From Armatimonadota bacterium (GTDB lineage Bacteria > Armatimonadota > Fimbriimonadia > Fimbriimonadales > Fimbriimonadaceae): a stretch of 64,000 bases of DNA. Within the stretch, counting starts at the first letter, position 1, and every line of letters begins with the position of its first letter. The stretch spans positions 124,001 to 188,000 of the forward strand of contig JANYCU010000045.1 of assembly GCA_025360125.1 (NCBI GenBank). The letters run 5' to 3'. Both the position numbers and the translations under genes were made by a program. The notes beneath the pieces were generated by a model, which saw only the letters and a list, made by a program, of their open reading frames with translations, searched no databases and had not been told where the DNA came from. Positions 1-9,332 of this stretch are shown one piece after another.

Positions 1-1
1 G

Positions 2-1021
2 CCACGCGGTTTGATTCCACCATATTCCGGTTTTCCCTATTACGTTTTGACTCGGCAAGAGGATGCGATAGTTTATACGCGTTTTTGTTGGCTTCCATCG
101 CCGCTTATAGGGCTCGTCACCTCTCATAAAGTCGAATGTTGTGCATCCCGTTTCGATTGCTCGTTCAATCATCCTCGAAACGAGGATCGTTCCCGGGCTC
201 AACGACGATGCACTCGGGTCCATACCCGCTTGGTAGAAATAGCAAACTGATCCGAGCCGCATGGCATAGACACTTCCCACCGAGCGTCCATCGCACATGA
301 GTCGATTCATGACGACTGATCCGGTCGCGACTCCATGGGCAATCCACTCCCGTTGGAATCGTTCTCCTTTGCCGAAAAATGCGCCGGGCAGACCCCGAGA
401 CTTCCATCGAGCCTTATGAAGCTCAAAGAATTGATCGGCAAACTCGTTGGCGGTTTCTTCGGTGGCCCATTCGATGGTTGCGCCGCGCTCGGAGAGAGCT
501 TTTCCGGCGAGCCGGCGGACATCGTAGCGAAGGCTCTTGCTAAGTCCGGCAACATAGGCGTCAAAACTTGATGGAAGATCGAGAATGAGGCACTTTGCCT
601 GTTCGATCCTCGATAGGTCACTCAGTTGCTCGGCAAATGCGTGATCGCTTGGCACCTGGTGAAGATCGACCAATTGCTTCTTGGCGAGTTCTGAAAGAGC
701 GTCGTGAACGTTTGCCAATAACTCTGACTGACCATCGATCATGAGCGGAACCAGATAGTCACTGGGACCGACTCCAGCCGGGCGCATGGCCATCCATGGT
801 GAACTAGTTCGGACCAGGGGATAGAGGCCAACAAGGTCTTGTCCTTCTCGAATGACTATTGTTCTTAGTGAGTTTGCACCCGAAAAGTGTTTGGCCCACA
901 ATTGGATCCAGTGGCGCGACTGAAATGGGGTCGCAGTGCTTGAAAGAGCATGGAGGTGGTCCCAATCGGATGATGCTAACTCGAAAATCTTGCCACCCTC
1001 AATGATTTCGATAGCTGGCAT
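2..1021 (-). CDS. CelD/BcsL-family GNAT acetyltransferase, C-terminus cut by window edge
   Basis: An open frame runs from an ATG at 1021 to the left edge without a stop, giving 340 residues. The product matches the CelD/BcsL (Acetyltransf_6, FemAB-like) fold. It begins MPAIEIIEGGKIFELASSDW and contains a stretch near residues 175-225 typical of the family (SKSLRYDVRR, then FFELHKARWKSRG). Close to the end it carries DFMRGDEPYKRRWK, the signature strand-helix of these N-acyltransferases. Members are often linked to polysaccharide or cell-envelope modification; the substrate here is unknown. Shorter open frames overlapping this interval are its shadows. Only the last few tens of residues should be missing. 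The family call is from recognised motifs. Confidence 0.8.
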   Translation of the reverse strand, partial: MPAIEIIEGGKIFELASSDWDHLHALSSTATPFQSRHWIQLWAKHFSGANSLRTIVIREGQDLVGLYPLVRTSSPWMAMRPAGVGPSDYLVPLMIDGQSELLANVHDALSELAKKQLVDLHQVPSDHAFAEQLSDLSRIEQAKCLILDLPSSFDAYVAGLSKSLRYDVRRLAGKALSERGATIEWATEETANEFADQFFELHKARWKSRGLPGAFFGKGERFQREWIAHGVATGSVVMNRLMCDGRSVGSVYAMRLGSVCYFYQAGMDPSASSLSPGTILVSRMIERAIETGCTTFDFMRGDEPYKRRWKPTKTRINYRILLPSQNVIGKTGIWWNQTAW

Positions 1022-1107
1022 CACCTCAAGTATATCGGAAGGGTGAATGTTCAAAAACAACTCAAGCCGACGACATGGTCGGCGGCTTGAGTTTGAATAT
1101 GACCCGG

Positions 1108-2079
1108 CTAGACCGGAATGGGGATTGACAAGGCAACTCCCGAGCTGACGGCCTGAGGATTCTCGATTCGAGAAATCAAGAGTTCTACCGCAGCCCGGCT
1201 CATCTCGTTAAGCGGTAGTGCAAAGTGCTTACCCAATCCTTTCGAACCCTTCAGTTCGGCATCCGTGACAATTGCGGAGATCTGAACTTTGCGACCTCCC
1301 TTGGCGTTTGAAAGATCCTTTGCGGTTGCCGCATCGACCATTTGCCAGACAATTGCCGCGTCAACGTCGGAACTTTGAACTTGACTTGGCACATCATCGA
1401 TGGAGTTATAGGAGAAGAATTGGATTGCCAATCGCTTGCATAAATCCTTTAAGTTGGATTCGCTCATCAGGGAATGGTTGTCACCGGAGTTGGCAAGCAA
1501 GCCAATCTTCGTGATGTCGTTGACTCGAAGGTGACCGACGTAGTTCAAGATTGCTTGGATTTCGTCCGCTTTTACGTTTAGAACCGTCTCTGGAACATCG
1601 GAATCGACGAGGTGAATTCCGACCTGAAGTTCTCCAAGTAATTGACCTTGCTCTTCTTCCTCCAAGTGTTTTGGAGCGCCGAGCCAGATAATTCCATCAA
1701 ATTTACCTTTCGAATCTTCGAATTTCAATGATTTTGTCATCGCGCCCTTTGAGAGGCAGACCGTGTAGCCCTTTTCACCAGCATGGGAAATGATGCTGTC
1801 AACGAGTGTTGCGTAATATGGGCTTGAAGCCAACGAAATGTCAAATGGTGCCGCAATCAGCAGGGCTTTTGTTCTTCCGGCTCTCAGCGATGTTGAGCTT
1901 CGATTCCGCTTGTAATCCAAGTCCAGGGCGGCTTGGCGAATGATTTCGGCGGTTGGTTCAGAGACTCGAATTGTTGAAGCCCGGCCATGAAGGACTCGGG
2001 ATACTGCACCGATGCTGACTCCAGCTTTTAAGGCAACGTCTTTAATCGTTACTCGTTTGTGTAATCTTGGTTTTCTCAA
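1108..2079 (-). CDS. LacI-family transcriptional regulator
   Basis: A 323-residue protein with an N-terminal LacI helix-turn-helix at about residues 11-30 (TIKDVALKAGVSIGAVSRVL). The hinge region follows (about 50-70), then a periplasmic-binding-protein-like effector domain to the C-terminus. It is expected to bind a palindromic operator and respond to a sugar or related metabolite. No catabolic operon sits directly beside it, so the ligand cannot be inferred. The start is a TTG at 2079; upstream lies AGGTAGGA, which could be a weak ribosome site, in a very AT-rich stretch. It is slightly shorter than typical LacI proteins (330-345 aa) but looks complete. Confidence 0.9.
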   Translation of the reverse strand: MRKPRLHKRVTIKDVALKAGVSIGAVSRVLHGRASTIRVSEPTAEIIRQAALDLDYKRNRSSTSLRAGRTKALLIAAPFDISLASSPYYATLVDSIISHAGEKGYTVCLSKGAMTKSLKFEDSKGKFDGIIWLGAPKHLEEEEQGQLLGELQVGIHLVDSDVPETVLNVKADEIQAILNYVGHLRVNDITKIGLLANSGDNHSLMSESNLKDLCKRLAIQFFSYNSIDDVPSQVQSSDVDAAIVWQMVDAATAKDLSNAKGGRKVQISAIVTDAELKGSKGLGKHFALPLNEMSRAAVELLISRIENPQAVSSGVALSIPIPV

Positions 2080-2125
2080 TTTATAATATCCTACCTAAAT
2101 AAATTGTATCAGTCGACAGGAGCAA

Positions 2126-2788
2126 CTATCTAACTCGTGATGATTTGGGGAAATGATGTCCCCTAAAAGTCTGAGAATTGAAAGGGTGCCGAGTCGCCCA
2201 GTCTATCAAGTGAGCATCGACATATCGTCGCGCCAAACCTTCACCTTTGCCAATTGCGATTCCGATCCGACGAGAAACGACAATGTCCGGGACATAGCCA
2301 GTCTGAATAACTGAAAGGTCGCTATCCGAATTCAGTAGGTCACATTGGTTGTGGACGCTATTGATTCCGAATGATTGAGTCAGTCGACCAGGACCCGCCA
2401 GCAAATCACGATCCTTGGCAATGTTAGGTCGATTTGCGCGAAACGACTCGAGTCCGGCGATTGGTTTCGCGCCACGTATGAGCACCGCAACCGCTCGTCC
2501 TTCGATGTCAGCAACAACATTGACCATCCAATGGTGACCGTATGTGAAATAGACGTACGCAGTTCCCGCTTCTCCATACATAGCCATATTCTTCATCCGG
2601 TCTTTTTTGTAGGCGTGGCAGCCCGGATCATCCCAGGTATAGGCCTCAGTCTCTACGATTTGGGCCACCATATCGCCCTTGACCAGGTGGCATCCAAGCA
2701 GCGCCCTGGCTCCTTCTTCAACGTTTGATCGGAGTACTTCCCGCAGATTTACCACCTGAAGAATCTTACTAGCTAGCACCATTGCCAT
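2126..2788 (-). CDS. DNA-3-methyladenine glycosylase, AAG/MPG family
   Basis: A 220-residue protein of the alkyladenine DNA glycosylase family, which excises alkylated purines in base-excision repair. Around residues 45-50 is VETEAY, which carries the catalytic glutamate region. DPGCHAYKKD and the YGHHWMVNVV motif (about 88-97) follow, both characteristic of the fold; the C-terminal RRIGIAIGKGEGLARRY also fits. Length matches bacterial members. It is divergent from the metalloprotease-like gene at 2863, with both promoters in about 75 bp. Confidence 0.93.
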   Translation of the reverse strand: MAMVLASKILQVVNLREVLRSNVEEGARALLGCHLVKGDMVAQIVETEAYTWDDPGCHAYKKDRMKNMAMYGEAGTAYVYFTYGHHWMVNVVADIEGRAVAVLIRGAKPIAGLESFRANRPNIAKDRDLLAGPGRLTQSFGINSVHNQCDLLNSDSDLSVIQTGYVPDIVVSRRIGIAIGKGEGLARRYVDAHLIDWATRHPFNSQTFRGHHFPKSSRVR

Positions 2789-2862
2789 TTTCCAATTTGC
2801 CTAGTATTGATGCAAGGCAAGATGTTTTGAGCCAAGGGAAGAAGGCAACCAGAGGAGTTATC

Positions 2863-3591
2863 ATGGGAATCAGAAAAGCAGGAATGATCGCAGCAGTTGG
2901 GCTAATTGTTGCATCGAGCTTTGCCGGCTATACCGCCCGAGCTGCAATCCATCCGAGTGTTGCCGAACACTTAGACAATGCACGCATACAGGCCCAGCTA
3001 GGAAAAGCCGATGAAGCCGCAAGCTATGCTCAGGCAATGCTTATGGGCGGCAAGATCACCGTATCCGTCGACTATGGCAATACGCCAATTAAGCAAATAT
3101 CCGAATGTGATGAGGCCATCAAGGGTGCGTTTGACATGTGGGAAACCGCGTTGAACCACGAAGTCCATTTTGCCAAAGTGGAATTCGGACAACCAGCTGA
3201 TGTAAAAATCAAATTTGACCAAAATACGAAATTGAAAAACCAGATTGTGAGCGGCTACATCAATTGGAGCCGGACTGTCGAAGATACCAACGACGGACCA
3301 ATTCCTCACTTCAAAGCCGACGTCTTTTTGAGAACCACGGACCCAAGCGGGACCCCAATGCACGCCAAGGCGATGCGCCACACTTGCGGTCACGAGTTCG
3401 GGCATATGTTTGGCCTCGATGACGTCAAGGAAGTCGGAATGCTTATGGGCCCGATCAACGTTCGTTGCCCAGTGGCGGCACCGTGTGAATCCGAGATCGA
3501 GACGGTCAAAGCCATCCGAGCCGAGTGCCAGACATTAGTCTTGGCGGCGAAGCACAGCGGAAAGAGCGGCGAGCAATTCGACACTCACTAA
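2863..3591 (+). CDS. Secreted matrixin-like zinc metalloprotease domain protein
   Basis: The frame is open from 2782, but the ATG at 2863 is chosen because AGAGGAG (2851-2857) lies 5 nt upstream and a clean signal peptide follows (MGIRKAGMIAAVGLIVASS, then an Ala-rich cleavage region). The mature protein is about 215 residues. Near its C-terminal half is HEFGHMFGLDD, a match to the metzincin/matrixin zinc motif HExxHxxGxxD. It is followed about 10 residues later by GMLMGP, which could supply the Met-turn. Four cysteines near the C-terminus may form disulfides. A secreted or periplasmic zinc protease is inferred; the substrate is unknown. Convergent with the ABC exporter. Confidence 0.72.
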   Translation: MGIRKAGMIAAVGLIVASSFAGYTARAAIHPSVAEHLDNARIQAQLGKADEAASYAQAMLMGGKITVSVDYGNTPIKQISECDEAIKGAFDMWETALNHEVHFAKVEFGQPADVKIKFDQNTKLKNQIVSGYINWSRTVEDTNDGPIPHFKADVFLRTTDPSGTPMHAKAMRHTCGHEFGHMFGLDDVKEVGMLMGPINVRCPVAAPCESEIETVKAIRAECQTLVLAAKHSGKSGEQFDTH

Positions 3592-3624
3592 AACAACTTA
3601 CCAAACCACATAACCCTCAGCCCC

Positions 3625-3657
3625 AACAAGCCCCTTCCTCCGAGGGGCTTCGTTGTT
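3625..3657. terminator. Hairpin between convergent genes
   Basis: The segment holds AAGCCCC - 9-nt loop - GGGGCTT, with flanking AACA and TGTT that can extend the stem. A T-rich stretch follows on the plus strand. It ends the metalloprotease-like gene and directly abuts the stop codon of the opposing ABC exporter, so it may serve both strands. Confidence 0.65.
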
Positions 3658-5436
3658 TTAGTGATTCTGGAACTGGTCGGTGTAGAGGTGATAGTACGCC
3701 CCTTCGCGAGCCAGAAGCTCTTGATGCTTGCCGGATTCGACGACCTGACCGTCGCTGACGACTAGGATTTGGTCGGCATTGAGGATCGTGCTGAGTCGGT
3801 GGGCAATCGCAAACGTTGTTCGTCCTTTCATGAGATTGTTCAGGGATGCTTGGATCAAACGCTCCGAGTGGGTGTCGAGCGCAGATGTTGCTTCGTCCAA
3901 GATTAGGACCTTTGGATTCTTGAGGATGGCCCGGGCGATGGCAATTCGCTGCTTCTCGCCGCCACTGAGCTTGTAACCACGCTCGCCGACGATGGTGTCG
4001 TACATTTCGGGTAGCCCCGCAATGTGGTCGTGAATCGCGGCCGCTTTGCAGGCTTCGATAAGCTCTTCATCGGTGGCATCTGGCTTCGCGATCTGAAGGT
4101 TTTCTTTGATCGATGCGTGAACCAGATAGGTTTCTTGCGTGACTGCGCCAACGATTTCTGCCAAGTTGGTCAATTTGACATCCTTGACGTTCACTCCGTC
4201 GATCATGACTGAACCTTGGTCCACGTCGTAGAGCCGTGGGATCATGTAGGTGAGCGTTGTCTTTCCGGCTCCGCTCGCACCAACCAGAGCAACCAGTTGG
4301 CCAGGCTTTGCATCGAATGAGACGCCCTTAAGGGCCCATTCTTCGCCTTCTCGATCGTACTTGAATCCGACATCGGTGAATTTGACCTCGCCCATCATGG
4401 TCGACTTGTTCAGCTCGATCGCAGCAGGGCTTTCCTGGATGTCATGCTCGACATCCATGTATTCAAAGATTCGCTCGAACAAAGCGAACGAACTCATGAT
4501 CTCGACCTGAGTCGCGAACAAGCCGGTTAACGGGAAGAACATTCTCGTCTGGAGCAATGTGAATGCCATCAGCGTTCCAACCGAAAGGTGAGTGTCCCCG
4601 CCACTGATCAGGTAGCCCGCAAACCAATAGATGAGGGCCGGAATGACTTGGGTAATCATTCGGAAGAGGCCGAAGAAAATGTATTGGAGAACCGATGCCT
4701 TGATCTGCCATCGCGCCAAGCTGTTATTTTCCGCATCGAATTTGAGCGCGATCTGGTCCGCTCGACCAATTGTTTTGGCGAGCAACGCTCCAGAAACCGA
4801 CAGGTTTTCCTGCATCAGGGAGTTGATTTCGGAAGTTTGCTCTTGAACGCCTTTTCGAATATCTTTGGCAAAGTCGCCAACCTTCTGCCCCACTACGGTG
4901 AAGAACGGAATGAGGGTGATGGAGAGTAACGTCAGTCGCCAGTCGATGATGAACATTGTTGCAAGCGCCGAAATGACGATTGCAATGTTCGAAAGGGCAT
5001 CGACGAATGTGTTGCTGACGACGTTCTGCACACCACCGATGTCGGAAATCAACCGAGTTTGGATGTCTCCGGTCTTGGTTTGGGTGAAGAACCGAAGCGA
5101 CATGCCTTGCAGGTGAGTAAACAGCGTTCGCCGCATCTCGCACATGATCTTTTGGCCGATGACGACGCTTTGGTAGCCGTAAAGCAACGTTGCCCCCGCT
5201 GCACAAAGGGTAATGATGATCGTGGCGACCGAATAGGTGCTGGTGATGTGAAGGTTGTTTTTGAACAAGCCGTCGTCGATGATGATACGAAGCAGGAGAG
5301 GCGGAGCAAGGCCCAAGACAACCGCCAAAATGACGGTTCCGGTCATTGTCATTACGGCGGCTTTGTGCGGACCAAAGAGTCCGATGACTCTCTTTATGAT
5401 TGCGCGATTGACCGACTGTTTTTCTGGTTTTGTCAT
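3658..5436 (-). CDS. MsbA/MdlB-type ABC exporter (fused permease and ATPase)
   Basis: 592 residues: an N-terminal ABC-type 1 transmembrane domain with six helices (about 15-315), then an ATP-binding domain. The nucleotide-binding motifs are all intact: Walker A GASGAGKTT (about 387), Q-loop VTQETYLV, signature LSGGEKQRIAIA (about 489), Walker B VLILDEATSALD, and H-loop IAHRLSTI. It acts as a homodimer, or as a heterodimer with another half-transporter, to export lipids, peptides or drugs; no partner gene is adjacent. The start is the ATG at 5436. Confidence 0.93.
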   Translation of the reverse strand: MTKPEKQSVNRAIIKRVIGLFGPHKAAVMTMTGTVILAVVLGLAPPLLLRIIIDDGLFKNNLHITSTYSVATIIITLCAAGATLLYGYQSVVIGQKIMCEMRRTLFTHLQGMSLRFFTQTKTGDIQTRLISDIGGVQNVVSNTFVDALSNIAIVISALATMFIIDWRLTLLSITLIPFFTVVGQKVGDFAKDIRKGVQEQTSEINSLMQENLSVSGALLAKTIGRADQIALKFDAENNSLARWQIKASVLQYIFFGLFRMITQVIPALIYWFAGYLISGGDTHLSVGTLMAFTLLQTRMFFPLTGLFATQVEIMSSFALFERIFEYMDVEHDIQESPAAIELNKSTMMGEVKFTDVGFKYDREGEEWALKGVSFDAKPGQLVALVGASGAGKTTLTYMIPRLYDVDQGSVMIDGVNVKDVKLTNLAEIVGAVTQETYLVHASIKENLQIAKPDATDEELIEACKAAAIHDHIAGLPEMYDTIVGERGYKLSGGEKQRIAIARAILKNPKVLILDEATSALDTHSERLIQASLNNLMKGRTTFAIAHRLSTILNADQILVVSDGQVVESGKHQELLAREGAYYHLYTDQFQNH

Positions 5437-5685
5437 AAGTGGATATTCAAAGCGCGAAACATTGCGAAAATGCTTTTTGTGAGTGAATTCTAATTTTAGT
5501 TTGACATCTTTCTACGTGTCGGATTCCTGGTCGTTCGCGTCTGATCTTGGAATTGGGCGGGGAATTCGAGCCCATATGTGAGCTCTCAGAGAGACTGAAC
5601 CCTCAACATCTATGCCATCTATATTTGAAAGCAGGTTTAAACCTACCAATCCAAGGCTCGTGAGCTATTGAGGGAGCGGTTTCAA

Positions 5686-7371
5686 TTATTTATCGTAGAA
5701 TCGCCAGTTAGCTTTGAAGTCTGGGCTAAGTTTTGCCCCACTCATCGTTGCCCGCAGGATTTCGATTGGCATTTCGTTCTCCCTAAGGAATCGATCGTGG
5801 AATTCCTTCTCCTTCATCTTGCCACCTTCGACCATTTCTTTTCGAAGGGCTCTGATCTGAAGTGCGCCGAGCATATATGCCGCTTGGTAGAGCGGCGGGT
5901 AACCGCCACCGAATGAACGGCGAACTTCGCCTTCGGCAGTTGATCGCTCATGACCAACCTTCTCGACCAAGAAGTCGATGCACTGCTGAGGCGTCATTTG
6001 CCCCATGTGGAATTTCAATGAGAACACGATTCGGGCGCATCGGTGCATTCTCCAGAAGAGGGCTCCGACCCGGTCCTCAGCAGTGGAAGTAAAGCCCTTA
6101 TCCCACAACATGAACTCCCAATAAAGAGCCCAGCCTTCGATCCAAAACGGCGTATCGAACATTTGGCGATAGGGTCTATTGCGTGAGTTCATGAACATTT
6201 GCAGGTGATGACCAGGAATGAGTTCGTGGAACACCGTTGCGCGGGCAAAATGCTTGTTGTTGCCTCGCATGCTCATCATCTTTTGCTCTTGGTCCATCGC
6301 GTTTGTCGGGAAGGACACCATGATTGTTTCGCCACCCAAGAAAAATGGGCTCACCTTCTGCTGCTCGGGCGACATCATGATCATCCGCCACGTTTCTTCG
6401 GCCAACGGCGGAACGGTGAGCAGGTCATTCTTTTTTACGTAGTCGATCGCTTCGAGGGCGAGGTCTCGGATGAATTCCGGCTGCTTGCCTGGTTCGACGT
6501 GGTCATTCTTGACCTTTTCGAGTGCCTTCTTCCAGTCATCGCCACATCCCATTTCGCGGGATGCCTTCTTCATTTCTACTTCGCACCAGGCGAATTCTTT
6601 CTCGGCGATTTTGAGAAGTTCGTCGGGCGTGTAGGTAATCAGTTCGGCGTCGAGCTCGTCTTGAAGGCCTTGGACACCGATGGGCGAACCAACGATGGTG
6701 TCCTTGTCGCCTTCTTTGATGCCGACCAGTTTTTCCCGCACATAGATGATGTAAGACTCCAAATCTTTATGGGTGTCTTCATATGGTTTCTGCACCCACC
6801 ACGAGAACATGGGGTCGTACGCGTTATAGAATTTGAACCATTCTTCGAGTTTACGCTTCTGGTCGTCGAGGATGTTTGCGCCCCGAAAAGCGACGGTTTT
6901 GTCTACCTTTAGCCCCTTATCTATCTCAGATCGAATCTTCTTGATATCGTCCGATAGGGTCTTCATCGCGATGGCGCACTGCTCTGGATTGATGAGCTTC
7001 ATCTGCTGGCGAGCTTCGCAAAGGCCGATGATTTCGGAACTGAATGGTCGGATTTTTGCCGATTCATCGTTGACCCGGGCCTCGATTTTGAGTCTTCGTT
7101 GGGCACTTTCGAGATGGTGTTTGAGGAGAATGTAGTCGATTTGAGAATCGCGGTCGAGCCCATCAAAATTCACCTTCTTGAGGTCGGCCAATTGACCCGT
7201 ATAGTATTCGTTAAATCTTGCGACTCGGTTTGGTGAGCTGTGAATGTTGTAAAACCGTTCGAGGGCGCCGACATCCTGGCTGACTGTTTGAATTCGTTGT
7301 TGCATAACTGGCTCCTGGGCGCGGACGGCTGCCACCGAAAGTAAGAGGACGATGCTCGCGAGACCCTTCAT
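5686..7371 (-). CDS. Secreted DUF885 family protein (putative metallopeptidase)
   Basis: 561 residues starting at the ATG at 7371, which gives a signal peptide (MKGLASIVLLLSVAAVRA). A GTG two codons upstream is less likely because TATACT ends 7 nt before the ATG, a leaderless arrangement. DUF885 proteins are alpha-helical and related to M32/M3-like metallopeptidases. The motif ATVFHELIPGHHLQMF (about residue 380) contains the HExxH-like zinc site, with EGWALYWE about 40 residues on supplying further acidic residues. It is probably periplasmic or secreted. The peptidase role is known for few members and is inferred here. Confidence 0.88.
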   Translation of the reverse strand: MKGLASIVLLLSVAAVRAQEPVMQQRIQTVSQDVGALERFYNIHSSPNRVARFNEYYTGQLADLKKVNFDGLDRDSQIDYILLKHHLESAQRRLKIEARVNDESAKIRPFSSEIIGLCEARQQMKLINPEQCAIAMKTLSDDIKKIRSEIDKGLKVDKTVAFRGANILDDQKRKLEEWFKFYNAYDPMFSWWVQKPYEDTHKDLESYIIYVREKLVGIKEGDKDTIVGSPIGVQGLQDELDAELITYTPDELLKIAEKEFAWCEVEMKKASREMGCGDDWKKALEKVKNDHVEPGKQPEFIRDLALEAIDYVKKNDLLTVPPLAEETWRMIMMSPEQQKVSPFFLGGETIMVSFPTNAMDQEQKMMSMRGNNKHFARATVFHELIPGHHLQMFMNSRNRPYRQMFDTPFWIEGWALYWEFMLWDKGFTSTAEDRVGALFWRMHRCARIVFSLKFHMGQMTPQQCIDFLVEKVGHERSTAEGEVRRSFGGGYPPLYQAAYMLGALQIRALRKEMVEGGKMKEKEFHDRFLRENEMPIEILRATMSGAKLSPDFKANWRFYDK

Positions 7372-7378
7372 TCGCACA

Positions 7379-7384
7379 AGTATA
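7379..7384 (-). promoter_or_regulatory. -10 element, leaderless start of the DUF885 gene
   Basis: TATACT ends 7 nt before the ATG at 7371. Transcription would start at or next to the start codon, so the mRNA would lack a ribosome-binding site. Confidence 0.6.
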
Positions 7385-7514
7385 GTTCAGCGTGAAGGGC
7401 AACGGCGAGGGCTGGCGAAACTAAATTCTTTCCTTTAGGCGGCTATTTCGACAATGTGCTTTCCTATTCTTAGCTGACAGCTGAAGCCTGAAAGCTGAAA
7501 GCACGCCTCGCGGG

Positions 7515-7520
7515 TACCCT
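7515..7520 (+). promoter_or_regulatory. -10 element, leaderless start of the MetH/MetF fusion
   Basis: GGGTACCCT: TACCCT ends 6 nt before the GTG start at 7527. There is no Shine-Dalgarno sequence between them. The same GGGTA context recurs upstream of 12763, 13368 and pckA. Confidence 0.6.
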
Positions 7521-7526
7521 TACAGA

Positions 7527-9332
7527 GTGAGTTTGCAAGAGGTATTGGCATCGGGAGTATTGCTCGGAGATGGTGCCAACGGAACCCTACTCGCCGAACG
7601 AGGCTTCAAGAAGCAGCCATACGACTTGGCCAATCTTGAGGCTCCAGAGCTGGTTCGCGCCGCCCACAAAGAGTATTTCGACGCAGGAAGTGACTTCGTC
7701 GAGACCAACACCTTTTGTTCCAACCACTTCAAGCTCGAAGGGTTTGGTGTCGACGTTTTTGAACTCAACAAGCAAGGGGCGATCATTGCCCGCAGCGTCT
7801 GCCCACCCGGAAAATATGTGCTGGGTGCGATTGGCCCATGCGGAAAGCCGCTCGCTCCCTTTGGCCAGATCGAACAACCAGACGCCACGGCATCGTTCGT
7901 CGAGGCCGCAAAGGGTCTCGTGGCAGGCGGGGTCGATGGATTTTTCCTTGAATCGTTCGTTGACATTCACGAAATCAATATCGCGGTGGCGGCGATCAAA
8001 AGCGTTACCGATTTGCCGATCTTGCTCAGCAAGGCGTTCATCGAAGATGGCGAAATGATTGCCGAAGGGTTGCCTTCTCGCCGGGCTCGCGAAATGTCTG
8101 ACTTGGGCGTCGCTGCGGTGGGCGCGAACTGCATCGTCGGTCCGCAACGTATGCTCGACCTAGTTCGCATGATGGGCGAAGAAACCCAGGTTCCGATTAT
8201 CGCCTTCCCCACGCCAGGTTTGCCGCAATTGGTGAAGGGTGAGATCACCTACGACACGTCGCCGGAATATTTCGCGAAAGCCTCGATGCGACTGATTGAA
8301 GAGGGCGCGAGGGTGGTTGGCGGCTGCTGTGGAACCACGCCCGATCATATTCGAGAAATGCGAAAGCTGATCGACCAAGGAGTCAAACCAAAGCCCCGCA
8401 CGATCATTACGCGCAGCGCAAAGGAAAAGGAAGACCTGCCAGAAGCATCGGCTTCTACGTTATCCGAGAAAATTAAGACGAAGTTTGTTGTCACGGTTGA
8501 AATGGATGTCCCGCGCGGTTTGCGGATTCAGAAACTGCTCGACGGAGCCAAAAACCTGAAGGAGATGGGATGCGACATCATTAACATTTCGGACGGTGCC
8601 CGGGCGCGGCTTCGAATGAATCCGACTGCGGTCGGCAACCTCATTCAGACCCAAAGCGGGATCGAAGTCACCATGCACTTTAGCTGTCGCGATCGAAACC
8701 TTCTGGCGGTTCAAAGCGACCTGCTCGGGGCGCATGCGCTCGGCATACGCAACATTTTAGCGGTTACTGGTGACCCGGCGAACATCGGCGACTACCCCAG
8801 CGCGACGAGCGTTTTTGACATTGATGCGATTGGCCTTTGCCGAATCATGGATAGGTTCAACCAGGGCCTCGACTTAGCGGGTTATTCGGTGGGAATGCGG
8901 TGCGCATTCACGATCTGCTGTGCTTACAATCCTGGCGCATTGGATCAGGAATTGGAGGACGACCGATTAAAGCGAAAGGTTGAGGCAGGAGCCCAGATTG
9001 TCTACACCCAGCCCGTTTTTGACCTCGAATCGGCCGAGCGAACTGCATCGTTATGTCGGTCATTGAACACTCCGCTCTTGCTGGGAGTTTTACCTTTGCG
9101 GTCGGCACGGCATACCGAGTTCATGCACAATGAGGTTCCGGGAGTATCGATTCCGGAGAACTTGCGCATGATGATGGCAAATGCGCCGGATGACGAGACC
9201 GCCCTAAAGATCGGGATCGAAGAAGCCCAAAAGTTAAGTGCAGAGATAAAGAGTTTGGCGCAGGGGATTTACCTCATGCCGCCGTTTGGAAACGCCGCGA
9301 TTGCCGCCAGCGTGATGGAGGCCGTACAGTAA
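7527..9332 (+). CDS. Bifunctional homocysteine S-methyltransferase / methylenetetrahydrofolate reductase
   Basis: 601 residues. The first about 290 form the Pcf-type homocysteine methyltransferase barrel: GDGANGTLLAERGF near the start, GANCIVGP, and the zinc-binding GGCCGTTPDH at about 265. From about 310 to the end is a MetF-type 5,10-methylenetetrahydrofolate reductase (VTVEMDVPRG, NISDGARARL, ILAVTGDP, QPVFDLE). The same fusion is known from B. subtilis YitJ. It would transfer methyl groups to homocysteine and generate methyl-THF, linking folate one-carbon flow to methionine. The start is a GTG set by the leaderless -10 at 7515. The next gene starts on the base after its stop, so the two are co-transcribed. 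Confidence 0.93.
   Translation: MSLQEVLASGVLLGDGANGTLLAERGFKKQPYDLANLEAPELVRAAHKEYFDAGSDFVETNTFCSNHFKLEGFGVDVFELNKQGAIIARSVCPPGKYVLGAIGPCGKPLAPFGQIEQPDATASFVEAAKGLVAGGVDGFFLESFVDIHEINIAVAAIKSVTDLPILLSKAFIEDGEMIAEGLPSRRAREMSDLGVAAVGANCIVGPQRMLDLVRMMGEETQVPIIAFPTPGLPQLVKGEITYDTSPEYFAKASMRLIEEGARVVGGCCGTTPDHIREMRKLIDQGVKPKPRTIITRSAKEKEDLPEASASTLSEKIKTKFVVTVEMDVPRGLRIQKLLDGAKNLKEMGCDIINISDGARARLRMNPTAVGNLIQTQSGIEVTMHFSCRDRNLLAVQSDLLGAHALGIRNILAVTGDPANIGDYPSATSVFDIDAIGLCRIMDRFNQGLDLAGYSVGMRCAFTICCAYNPGALDQELEDDRLKRKVEAGAQIVYTQPVFDLESAERTASLCRSLNTPLLLGVLPLRSARHTEFMHNEVPGVSIPENLRMMMANAPDDETALKIGIEEAQKLSAEIKSLAQGIYLMPPFGNAAIAASVMEAVQ

Noticed and set aside
5437-5685. Promoter TTGACA at 5502-5507 on the plus strand
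   Set aside because: No matching -10 at 17 bp and no plus-strand gene downstream.
7472-7502. AGCTGAAAGCTGAAAGC-type low-complexity repeats (also at 16204-16229 and 45588-45611)
   Set aside because: Short and degenerate; no clear unit, hairpin or dispersal pattern beyond chance.
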